From Anaerolineales bacterium UBA2395 (GTDB lineage: Bacteria > Chloroflexota > Anaerolineae > Anaerolineales > Villigracilaceae), in NCBI GenBank assembly GCA_002343775.1, contig DDSH01000006.1, positions 9,984 through 73,983 on the forward strand: a stretch of 64,000 bases of DNA. Reading direction: 5' to 3'. The position numbers and the translations under genes were made by a program. Below, in pieces: positions 8,381 to 15,437 of the stretch; the stretch's first letter is position 1; each line of letters begins with the position of its first letter. The notes beneath the pieces were generated by a model. That model saw nothing but the letters and a program-made list of their open reading frames with translations. It searched no databases and was not told the DNA's origin.

Positions 8381-9100
8381 ATGTCTTTACCTCAACAACT
8401 TTCGCTTGGCACTTTAGAGAAGATAAAAACCCGCTTCGGACTCACCGAGGTCGGGTCGCCATATATGAGCCTTTCCTCCCCGATGAGTCCTGCTCCTGTT
8501 GGCAGTGTCCGCGTCTTTGGCGGAGACAAGGTGCATAAGATGGTCTACATCGGCTTGGTCGTTCCGCCCATCGGGCTGGACTCGCACATGATCTTTGCCT
8601 TCACCAAGCCAGAGAGCCATATCCCACACTTCACCTTGGACTCGGTCATGGCAGGTCCGCACTTTGCTTTTCACCTTGACTTGATCCCCCGCGCAGATTT
8701 GGGCGCGAATCTCAAATATCTCAACGCCGTGTTCGATACCTTGACTCCCATCTTTGACGAGGCAAAGAAGATCGAAGGTCTCACCGCTGCGCAACTCGGA
8801 CCCAAACAATACGCCCTCATGTCCCCGTGGATGTTGGCGTATCGCGCAAGCGAATCCGCGTTTGAGCAGATCCAAACCCCTGTGAATGGATATTTGGAGC
8901 ATTGGTTCAACCTTGTCGAGAACGGTGTCCCTGCGGATGCTGTGCCTGCGGGTGATTTTGCCACGCGTGACCAACTCAACCGCAACGCCATCTTCGACCC
9001 CGAAGTGGATAAGGTCTGGGCGCAGGTGGAACGTCTGGTCGGCGCGGAGACGGGTGCGAAGATGCGCGAGATATTGAAAAATCAGGAAGTGGAGAAGTAA
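8381..9100 (+). CDS. RCC-reductase / bilin-reductase-fold protein (candidate)
   Basis: The 239-residue product shares a collinear set of sparse motifs with plant red chlorophyll catabolite reductase as I remember it. P-H-F-x4-V at 82-89 matches the plant PNFVVELIQ region. FHLDLIPRADLGANLKYLN (97-115) matches the LDL-x2-R-x-DL-x2-N-x2-YL block. LMSPW near 146 matches YVSPS, YLEHW near 171 matches VLEVW, and there is an R-x4-R-x2-I-x2-D stretch near 196 and a G-x-E near 221. Plant RCCR is a ferredoxin-dependent reductase related to phycobilin reductases (FDBR). The gene follows the Rieske oxygenase as RCCR follows PaO in the plant pathway. I have run no search; a structure-based comparison is needed. 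Confidence 0.6.
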   Translation: MSLPQQLSLGTLEKIKTRFGLTEVGSPYMSLSSPMSPAPVGSVRVFGGDKVHKMVYIGLVVPPIGLDSHMIFAFTKPESHIPHFTLDSVMAGPHFAFHLDLIPRADLGANLKYLNAVFDTLTPIFDEAKKIEGLTAAQLGPKQYALMSPWMLAYRASESAFEQIQTPVNGYLEHWFNLVENGVPADAVPAGDFATRDQLNRNAIFDPEVDKVWAQVERLVGAETGAKMREILKNQEVEK

Positions 9101-10039
9101 ATGTCTGACCAACCCTCAAACTGGCAAAAGAACATCGAAGGCGAATGGCACGGATACCCGTCCATCTTCGATGTGAATGGTAATCATAGCGGATACAACA
9201 AGGTCTATCGCTCGTCCACGTTCGTGGATGGGAAGACGACCTACATGATGAGCACCAAGATCCAGCATGGGCAGGGTCCGCTGCTGCCGCGGCTGGAGGT
9301 TTCGGATATTTTTCTGTTCGGCGTGATCGACAGCGACCAGGATCGCATTTATCTTGGTCCTGATTTCATCGGTGCGGGTCACCCGTACGGGACGCTTGTG
9401 GATGCTCACTACTACTCCCCTGGCTGGACGGGTGACTTGCGCACGATGGTTCACATTTTGCCTGATGGCGAGACACAGGTATATTCATCTTTGATCTTCG
9501 ATGGTCCCACTTTATTCACCGTTTTCAATGGCATTTACAAGGTGGCGTTTGACTATCACTCCAACCCTGAAACCAAAGCCCGCATTGATGCCTTCTGCGA
9601 AACGGAACGGGTCAATGGACTCAAGCCGCATATTCTGCCATCGAAGAAGTCAGGTGCGTGGGACGGTGAGATGATCGTCTGCGGAGCAGACCAGAAGCAG
9701 ATCGGCGTGAACAAGGTCCACATCGATTACAAACCAATTGACTTGCTGCGTGCCGAAATGACGGTAGAGATTTCGGGTGTATTCAACAAGAAGTACACCT
9801 TCAAGCGCTACCGTAACCATGCTAAACACTATTTTGAAGGACCCGATTTATTCGGTAACTCAATGGGCTATGGACGAGCATTGTACATGTCACAGCATTT
9901 TTATGGCGAAGCGCTCAAGGTCAAGGGACGTGAGTTCATCATTGACGATAACTTCAACATGAGCATGGTCTGGCAGTTCTATAAGTCGGACAAAATGCAG
10001 TACACGACATTTGGCGTTCTTAATTGGAGTGAGAAATAG
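9101..10039 (+). CDS. Two-domain calycin-like protein, paralogue of the 4593 gene
   Basis: This 312-residue protein starts at the ATG directly after the stop of the RCCR-like gene (TAAATG). It has EGEWHGYPSIFDVNG near residue 13, IYLGPDFIGAGHPYGTLVDA near 86, and a second barrel-like half from about residue 175 (SGAWDGEMIVCG). The same landmarks in the same order occur in the 4593 product, so the two are paralogues. Their position on both sides of the hydrolase, Rieske and RCCR-like genes suggests accessory binding proteins, perhaps for substrate or an unstable intermediate. That role is an inference; no function is known. Confidence 0.6.
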   Translation: MSDQPSNWQKNIEGEWHGYPSIFDVNGNHSGYNKVYRSSTFVDGKTTYMMSTKIQHGQGPLLPRLEVSDIFLFGVIDSDQDRIYLGPDFIGAGHPYGTLVDAHYYSPGWTGDLRTMVHILPDGETQVYSSLIFDGPTLFTVFNGIYKVAFDYHSNPETKARIDAFCETERVNGLKPHILPSKKSGAWDGEMIVCGADQKQIGVNKVHIDYKPIDLLRAEMTVEISGVFNKKYTFKRYRNHAKHYFEGPDLFGNSMGYGRALYMSQHFYGEALKVKGREFIIDDNFNMSMVWQFYKSDKMQYTTFGVLNWSEK

Positions 10040-10108
10040 GTGTCAGGTATCAGGTGTCAGGTTCCAAGTAAAACCTGATACCTGACATTTGAAACTTGGA
10101 ACTGACTT
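10039..10108 (+). repeat. Ten-unit heptad repeat filling a whole intergenic gap
   Basis: The region from the last base of the stop codon to the base before the next ATG divides into exactly ten 7-nt units. TGTCAGGTATCAGG (10042-10055) pairs perfectly with CCTGATACCTGACA (10074-10087), and TTCCAAGT (10062-10069) pairs with ACTTGGAA (10094-10101). The two interleaved stems are exclusive alternatives. No Shine-Dalgarno sequence is left for the SDR gene. Confidence 0.8.
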
Positions 10109-10891
10109 ATGACCAAAACCATAGTTATCACAGGTTCTACCAAAGGCATTGGTTACGGACTCGCGGAGGAATTTCTCAAGCGCGGGCACAATGTTGTTAT
10201 CAGCGGGCGGAATCAGGAACGGCTTGATAAGGCTGTGTCTGCGCTTGCCACAAACTACAAGAATGTTGCTGGTTGTTTGTGTGATGTTACAAAATACGAC
10301 GATAACGAAAAGCTCTTTGCCTTTGCCAAAGAGAAATTTGGGCGTGTGGATATTTGGATCAACAACGCAGGTGTTGCCCACCCAATGACCAACGTTTGGG
10401 AACTGCCGCTGGATGTGATCCAGGATTCGGTCAATGCCAATGTGTATGGCTCGATCTACGGTTCGCGCGTTGCCATCAAAGGGATGTTGGAGCAGGGCGG
10501 CGGATGGATCTATAACCTTGAAGGGTTCGGCTCCAGCGGACGTACCATGGCTGGACTTTCCGTCTATGGCATGACCAAAGCCGCGGCTGCATTTTTCGGC
10601 AAGTCGTTGGCGAAGGAAGTAGCAAATACATCTGTCAAAGTTGCAACGATCCAGCCTGGCATGGTCATCACGGACATGGTCACGGGTCAATATAAAACGC
10701 CTGAAGAGTTGGAGAAGGTCAAGCCGATCTTCAATATCATTGCCAACCGTCTCACCGATGTTGTGCCGTGGATCGCAGACCAGATGCTTGCCAATGAAAA
10801 GAATGGTGCCTTGATCGAATTCCAACCGCGTTGGAAGTTGATGCTGAGGTTTATGACAGCGCCCTTTGTGAAACGCAATGTATTTGATTAG
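10109..10891 (+). CDS. Short-chain dehydrogenase/reductase
   Basis: This 260-residue SDR oxidises or reduces an alcohol/ketone with NAD(P). The nucleotide-binding GSTKGIGYG (9-17), NNAG (85-88), a candidate catalytic Ser142 and Tyr153-x3-Lys157 (YGMTK) are in place. The Arg34 after beta-2 in ISGRNQ suggests a preference for NADP. It is separated from the upstream gene only by the heptad repeat and from the fusion gene downstream by 9 nt. It may be plant NYC1-like in role if the substrate is a tetrapyrrole, but sequence alone supports only a classical SDR. Confidence 0.9.
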   Translation: MTKTIVITGSTKGIGYGLAEEFLKRGHNVVISGRNQERLDKAVSALATNYKNVAGCLCDVTKYDDNEKLFAFAKEKFGRVDIWINNAGVAHPMTNVWELPLDVIQDSVNANVYGSIYGSRVAIKGMLEQGGGWIYNLEGFGSSGRTMAGLSVYGMTKAAAAFFGKSLAKEVANTSVKVATIQPGMVITDMVTGQYKTPEELEKVKPIFNIIANRLTDVVPWIADQMLANEKNGALIEFQPRWKLMLRFMTAPFVKRNVFD

Positions 10892-10900
10892 GAATTATTA

Positions 10901-12295
10901 ATGACCTTTGATCCAAATGATTTCAAACGCGCCATGGGACAGTTCGCTTCGGGTGTGACGGTGGTCACGTCCAAGCATGGCGAGACGCCTATTGGCATTA
11001 CGGCAAGTTCGTTCACCAGCCTGAGCCTTGACCCGCCGTTGGTGTTGGTTTCGCTCAATAAAAAACTGTTCACGCATAACGTCATCGCCGAAAGCGGAGT
11101 CTTTGCTGTGAATGTTTTGTCCGCGCGGCAGCTTGAGATCGGGATGCGCTTTGCGGGCATGAAGCCTGAGATCAAAGATCGTTTTGCTGGGCTGAAGACT
11201 CACACGGCAGTCACGGGTAGTCCGCTGTTGCCTGATTCGCTGGCGTGGGTCGATTGCAGCGTCTGGGCGATGTATGACGGCGGCGACCACACCATTTTTG
11301 TGGGCGAGGTCAAGGACTTGTCTGTGTCAGAGTTGGATATGCCCCTTCTTTATCACAACAGGCTCTGGCGTCGAAGTGAGGCGATTGAAATCCCCACGGT
11401 GCCGATCGAAGCCACTTTGGTCGAAGTCGGTTTGAGAGATGGAATCCAGCGTGAGGAGAAGTTCATCCCCACTGATCTGAAAGTGGAATACGCCTCTCTC
11501 CTCGCCGACGCTGGACTCAAAAATATCCAAGTCTCTTCCTTCGTCAATCCGAAGATCGTGCCGCAGATGGCGGACGCTGCCGAAGTGTTTGCGCGATTGC
11601 CCAAACGCGATGACGTGACCTTTAGCGCGTTGGTGTTGAATATGAAAGGCGTGGAGCGTGCGATCGCTGCGGGCGTGAAGCAGTTGGAAATGGGTGTGCC
11701 TGCCAGTGAAACGCTCGCGAAGAAAAATGCCAACACGACCGTTGAAGATGGAATTGCTGAAACTGCCGAGATGGTGAAGATGGCGCGTGAGTATGGCGTG
11801 AAAGTGCGCGTCGGTGTGCAGGTGGCGTTCGGCTGTGCGTATGAAGGCAAGATCGAACAAGCGAAAGTAGTTTCGATGGCACGCAGATTTTTGGCGATGG
11901 GCATTGATGAACTCTCGCTGGCAGACTCGGCTGGCTTGGGTAACCCGCAATTGATTCGACGCATTGTGCAAGAGGTTCTGCCGTTGGCAGGCAATGTGCC
12001 TGTGGTCTTGCATTTGCACGACACGCGCGGACAAGGCTTGGCGAATTTGTTGTCTGCATTGAAATCGGGCGTGACGATGTTCGATACATCTTTTGGCGGT
12101 TTGGGCGGTTGTCCGTTCATTCAGACCGCGAAGGGTAACGTCGCTACCGAAGATACGGCAAACATGCTGCATGAAATGGGCATTCAAACAGGTGTGGACA
12201 TCGGGAAAGTAGCAGCGCTTTCTCGCAAGATGGAAACATTTCTTGGTAAAGAACTTCCTGCCAAAATGCACAGACTTGTAGAAAGTGGAAAGTAA
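10901..12295 (+). CDS. Fusion: flavin reductase domain + HMG-CoA-lyase-like domain
   Basis: One uninterrupted 464-residue frame joins two normally separate proteins. Residues 1-160 are a flavin-reductase-like split barrel (SGVTVVTSKHGETPIGITA, then DPPLVLVSLNK). Residues 165-464 are a complete HMGL-like TIM barrel with EVGLRDG (Arg179, Asp180), HLHDTRGQG and the glycine/cysteine loop SFGGLGGCPF, as in hydroxymethylglutaryl-CoA lyases. The first domain could supply reduced flavin to the LLM or acyl-CoA-dehydrogenase-like enzyme, and the second could cleave a branched hydroxyacyl-CoA. Each half has about the normal family length. The last residues VESGK and the stop are encoded by a heptad repeat that recurs at 15395. 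Confidence 0.85.
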   Translation: MTFDPNDFKRAMGQFASGVTVVTSKHGETPIGITASSFTSLSLDPPLVLVSLNKKLFTHNVIAESGVFAVNVLSARQLEIGMRFAGMKPEIKDRFAGLKTHTAVTGSPLLPDSLAWVDCSVWAMYDGGDHTIFVGEVKDLSVSELDMPLLYHNRLWRRSEAIEIPTVPIEATLVEVGLRDGIQREEKFIPTDLKVEYASLLADAGLKNIQVSSFVNPKIVPQMADAAEVFARLPKRDDVTFSALVLNMKGVERAIAAGVKQLEMGVPASETLAKKNANTTVEDGIAETAEMVKMAREYGVKVRVGVQVAFGCAYEGKIEQAKVVSMARRFLAMGIDELSLADSAGLGNPQLIRRIVQEVLPLAGNVPVVLHLHDTRGQGLANLLSALKSGVTMFDTSFGGLGGCPFIQTAKGNVATEDTANMLHEMGIQTGVDIGKVAALSRKMETFLGKELPAKMHRLVESGK

Positions 12296-12319
12296 AAAGC
12301 CACTTCTTCCACTTTCTAG
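12278..12319 (+). repeat. Heptad repeat overlapping a gene end, with hairpin
   Basis: Units GTAGAAA, GTGGAAA and GTAAAAA start at 12278 and encode the last residues and the stop of the fusion gene. TAGAAAGTGGAA (12279-12290) pairs perfectly with TTCCACTTTCTA (12308-12319). The first 17 nt are identical to 15395-15411. Confidence 0.7.
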
Positions 12320-12358
12320 TGCGAAGCCTCCCTTTGGGACTTTCCACTCACTATTATT

Positions 12359-13579
12359 ATGAACCAAACGATAAGCGAAAAAATCCTCTCCCAACATGCT
12401 GGCAAGCCTGTGAAAGCAGGTGATATTGCCATTGTCCGCGTGGATGGGGTGATGGCGACCGATGCGACTGCGCCGTTTGCGATCAAGGCGTTCCGTCAGA
12501 TGGGTGGGAAGAAACTTTGGGACAGCGAGCGCGTGTCGCTGATCATTGACCATGCTTCGCCCGCGCCGAATGAGACGGTTGCCAACCTGCACAAGCTCAT
12601 GCGCGATTTTTCAGAGGAGATGGGTTGTAGGTTGTACGACATCGGCGAAGGGATCTGTCATCAGTTGGTGGTGGAGAATGCACACGTCAAGCCTGGTGAC
12701 CTCTTCCTTGGCGCGGACTCGCACACCCCAACCTACGGCGCATTGAACGCTTTTGGGATTGGCGTCGGTTCGACGGATTTAGCCGCGACGATGCTGACTG
12801 GCAAGACATGGCTCAAAGTTCCGAAGACCATCAAGATCACGCTCAACGGTGAATTGAAAAAAGGCGTGACCGCCAAAGACCTGATCCTCTTCCTCGTCAA
12901 GGAACTTGGTGTGGAAGGTGCGAATTATCAAGCCGTGGAGTTCACAGGCGAGACGATTAAAGGCATGACGCTTGCCAGCCGTATGGCAATTGCCAACATG
13001 AGTTCCGAAATGGGAGCGAAAGCAGGCTTGGTCGACCCAACAGGGCTCGACCTTTGGTATCCCTTCGAACCAACCTTCGCAGACAACGACGCAGAGTACG
13101 TCCGCGAATTAACTTTCGATGTTTCGGCGCTTCGTCCGCAAATTGCCAAGCCGCACTCACCAGAGAACGTCGTCGCCATTGACGAAGTGTTGGGCACGAA
13201 AGTCCAATACGCCTTTATCGGTTCCTGCACCAACACACGCCTCGAAGATCTACATGCAGCGGCGCAAGTGTTGAAAGGCAAGAAACTTACCAGTACACGT
13301 CTCATCATTGCGCCCGCCTCCAAGAAAGTTTTCAACGACGCGCTCAAAGATGGCACGATCCAAATTCTCTCTGATGCAGGCGCGACGTTCATCACATCAG
13401 GATGCGGTCCCTGTGTAGGCTCACACCTCGGCGTACCTGGCGATGGGGAAGTGGTGATCTCATCCACGAACCGTAATTTTCAAGGACGCATGGGCAACCC
13501 TAAAGCGCAGGTCTATCTTGGTTCGCCTGCCGTTGTGGCGGCGTCTGCGCTGGCAGGGGAGATTGTGGAGCCTGAATAA
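12359..13579 (+). CDS. Aconitase-family hydro-lyase large subunit (LeuC/DmdA type)
   Basis: This 406-residue protein is the large subunit of a two-subunit [4Fe-4S] hydro-lyase. The three cluster cysteines are visible in GSCTN and CGPC. The length matches the short LeuC2/HacA/dimethylmaleate-hydratase (DmdA) group rather than the ~470-residue enterobacterial LeuC. No leuA or leuB lies nearby, and the gene sits among CoA-transferases, lyases and an imidase, so hydration of a substituted maleate to a malate is as likely as leucine synthesis. The small subunit follows 72 nt downstream. No Shine-Dalgarno sequence precedes the ATG, which follows a repeat-derived spacer. Confidence 0.85.
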   Translation: MNQTISEKILSQHAGKPVKAGDIAIVRVDGVMATDATAPFAIKAFRQMGGKKLWDSERVSLIIDHASPAPNETVANLHKLMRDFSEEMGCRLYDIGEGICHQLVVENAHVKPGDLFLGADSHTPTYGALNAFGIGVGSTDLAATMLTGKTWLKVPKTIKITLNGELKKGVTAKDLILFLVKELGVEGANYQAVEFTGETIKGMTLASRMAIANMSSEMGAKAGLVDPTGLDLWYPFEPTFADNDAEYVRELTFDVSALRPQIAKPHSPENVVAIDEVLGTKVQYAFIGSCTNTRLEDLHAAAQVLKGKKLTSTRLIIAPASKKVFNDALKDGTIQILSDAGATFITSGCGPCVGSHLGVPGDGEVVISSTNRNFQGRMGNPKAQVYLGSPAVVAASALAGEIVEPE

Positions 13580-13629
13580 AAAGAAAGAAGAAAGATGAGG
13601 AAACATCTCTTTCCTCTTTCTTCTTTCCT
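13574..13629 (+). repeat. Eight-unit purine/pyrimidine heptad repeat with inverted half
   Basis: Units of AAGAAAG type (13581, 13588) turn into CTTTCCT/CTTTCTT units (13609, 13616, 13623) around a short centre. Counting the unit that overlaps the stop codon, the element is again eight heptads or 56 nt. It is the mirror in composition of the element at 16901. Confidence 0.75.
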
Positions 13630-13651
13630 CAATTTGGAAACCAATTCTGAT

Positions 13652-14143
13652 ATGCAAACAACCACTGCTCACGTTTACCCCGTCGACAACATCGACACCG
13701 ACCGCATCATCCCAGGCAAATACACCAAGACCCTGGACATGTCCGCGTTGGCTTCGCACGTGCTTGAAGACCTCGACCCTGAATTTTCAAAGAAGGTTCA
13801 ACAGGGTGACATTCTCGTCGCAGGTAATAACTTCGGCTGCGGTTCATCGCGTGAGCAGGCGCCGATCGCGCTCAAAGCCGCGGGCGTTTCGGTGGTGGTT
13901 GCAAAAACTTTCGCGCGTATTTTTTATCGCAACGCCATCAATATCGGTTTGCCCGTCATCGAAGTGGAACATCACAACATTCAATCGGGCGATTCCATTT
14001 CGATCGACCTTGAACATGGCGTCGTCACGAATCATACAAAGAACGAAACCTATCAAGCCACCAAAATGCCGCAGCAGATGATCGACATTCTCAACGCGGG
14101 CGGGTTGGTGAATTATTTGGTGAAGCATGGTGATTATGTTTAG
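13652..14143 (+). CDS. Aconitase-family hydro-lyase small subunit (LeuD/DmdB type)
   Basis: This 163-residue small subunit has the swivelling-domain motif GNNFGCGSSREQAP near residue 56 and NIDTDRIIPGKY at the start, both typical of LeuD/HacB/DmdB proteins. I choose the ATG at 13652; an in-frame ATG at 13595 lies inside the heptad repeat and would add residues without family match. The protein would form a heterodimer with the 12359 product. Its stop codon TAG is also the first three bases of the long palindromic repeat. Confidence 0.88.
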   Translation: MQTTTAHVYPVDNIDTDRIIPGKYTKTLDMSALASHVLEDLDPEFSKKVQQGDILVAGNNFGCGSSREQAPIALKAAGVSVVVAKTFARIFYRNAINIGLPVIEVEHHNIQSGDSISIDLEHGVVTNHTKNETYQATKMPQQMIDILNAGGLVNYLVKHGDYV

Positions 14144-14220
14144 CCCCCTCCGCCTTCGGCACCTCCCCCAAATACGACGGACGAACTTCCGTCGCATTTG
14201 GGGGAGGATGGGAGGGGGTA
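14141..14220 (+). repeat. Long palindromic intergenic repeat, copy 2
   Basis: This is a near copy of 3629-3706. It starts at the TAG stop of the upstream gene with CCCCCTCCGCC, contains CCCCCAAATACGAC and GTCGCATTTGGGGG, and ends with a G-rich arm. Here the last arm (GGAGGGGG) is 4-11 nt before the next ATG and probably serves as its ribosome binding site. Confidence 0.75.
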
Positions 14221-14224
14221 GATC

Positions 14225-15412
14225 ATGCTAAAGACTCTCTCCTCCCTCCGCGTTCTCGAATTCAGCCATGCTGTGCTGGGTCCCGCCTGTGGGCTTGTCC
14301 TCGCCGACCTTGGCGCGGAGGTGATTCGCATTGAGCCGTTGGATGGCGACCCGACCCGCAAACTCAAGGGCTTTGGCACGGGCTACTATCCGTTTTTCAA
14401 TCGCAACAAAAAGAGTCTCGCCATCGATATAAAATCTGATGCAGGGCGTGAGGTCATTTTCAAATTGTTGGAATCGACGGATGTCCTCATCGAAAATTTT
14501 GGACCTGGCACAATGGATCGTCTTGGCTTTGGATATGAAGCCCTCGCCTCACGCTACCCGACGCTTGTGTACTGCTCCCTGAAAGGTTTCCTCCCCGGAC
14601 CCTATTCCTCCCGCCTCGCGCTCGACGAAGTGGTGCAGTTCATGAGCGGAATTGCCTACATGACAGGACCGATCGGTCAGCCGCTGCGTGCAGGCGCGTC
14701 CGTCATTGACATCATGACGGGGACGTACGGCGCGATTGCTGTCCTCGCCGCGCTGCGTGAACGGGATATGACGGGTAAAGGTCAACTCGTGAAGAGCGCC
14801 TTGTTCGAGACCGCCGCCTTTTTAATGGGACATCACATGGCATACGCGGCAGTGACCAAGGAACCTGTCCCGCCGATGCCTGCCAGAGTCAGTGCTTGGG
14901 CGATCTATCGGACATTCAATACTTATGACAATGAACTGGTCTTTATCGGTGTGACCAGCGACAAGCAATGGGTACGTTTCTGTGAGTCGTTCGAGATGCA
15001 CGACCTGCTTGCAGATGAACGTCTTGCCACGAACAATGGACGCATTGACCAACGCGAGTGGCTGATCCCCGACTTGACTCAACGGATCTCAACTTACTCC
15101 AAAGCCGACGTGTTGGAACGCTGTGAAATTGCCGACCTGCCGTTTTCTCCCATCGCCAAACCCGAAGACCTCTTTACAGATGAACAATTGATTCAAGGCA
15201 ACAGCCTCCTGCAGACGGTTCTGCCAAATGGAGATACGACCCAACTTCCGCGTCTTCCGCTATTGTTGGAAGGCGCAGGCTCGGAGTTGGAAATTAATCC
15301 GCCAAAGATCGGAGAGCATTCACGGGAGGTGCTGGCGGGTGCTGGGCTTGGTGCTGATGAGATAGAAGGATTGATTAGCAAAGGTGTTGTTGCTGTAGAA
15401 AGTGGAAAGTAG
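14225..15412 (+). CDS. Type III (CaiB/BaiF) CoA-transferase
   Basis: This is a full-length 395-residue type III CoA-transferase. The N-terminal block LRVLEFSHAVLGPACGLVLADLGAEVIRIEPLDGD is conserved in the family (first 40 residues), followed by NRNKKSLAIDIKS, YCSLKGFLPGP and the GASVIDIMTGTYG stretch near 160 that normally holds the catalytic aspartate. It is a distant paralogue of the truncated gene at 1, which suggests two acid-activation steps or two substrates. The final VESGK and the stop codon come from a heptad repeat identical to that ending the fusion gene at 12295. Confidence 0.9.
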   Translation: MLKTLSSLRVLEFSHAVLGPACGLVLADLGAEVIRIEPLDGDPTRKLKGFGTGYYPFFNRNKKSLAIDIKSDAGREVIFKLLESTDVLIENFGPGTMDRLGFGYEALASRYPTLVYCSLKGFLPGPYSSRLALDEVVQFMSGIAYMTGPIGQPLRAGASVIDIMTGTYGAIAVLAALRERDMTGKGQLVKSALFETAAFLMGHHMAYAAVTKEPVPPMPARVSAWAIYRTFNTYDNELVFIGVTSDKQWVRFCESFEMHDLLADERLATNNGRIDQREWLIPDLTQRISTYSKADVLERCEIADLPFSPIAKPEDLFTDEQLIQGNSLLQTVLPNGDTTQLPRLPLLLEGAGSELEINPPKIGEHSREVLAGAGLGADEIEGLISKGVVAVESGK

Positions 15413-15415
15413 AAA
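15395..15415 (+). repeat. Heptad repeat overlapping a gene end
   Basis: GTAGAAA, GTGGAAA and GTAGAAA run in tandem across the last codons and the TAG stop of the CoA-transferase gene. There is no inverted half. Seventeen bases are shared with 12278-12294. Confidence 0.65.
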
Positions 15416-15437
15416 GAATATCACCAGAGGAGAGAGC

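Noticed and set aside
11327..12592. A 421-codon minus-strand open frame opposite the flavin reductase-HMGL fusion and the LeuC start
   Set aside because: The plus strand encodes two well-recognised domains with catalytic residues; the minus product has no family features.
12359..14143. Reading the LeuC/LeuD pair as leucine biosynthesis genes
   Set aside because: Not excluded, but there is no leuA or leuB nearby and the genes sit within a catabolic operon, so I did not assign leuC/leuD symbols.
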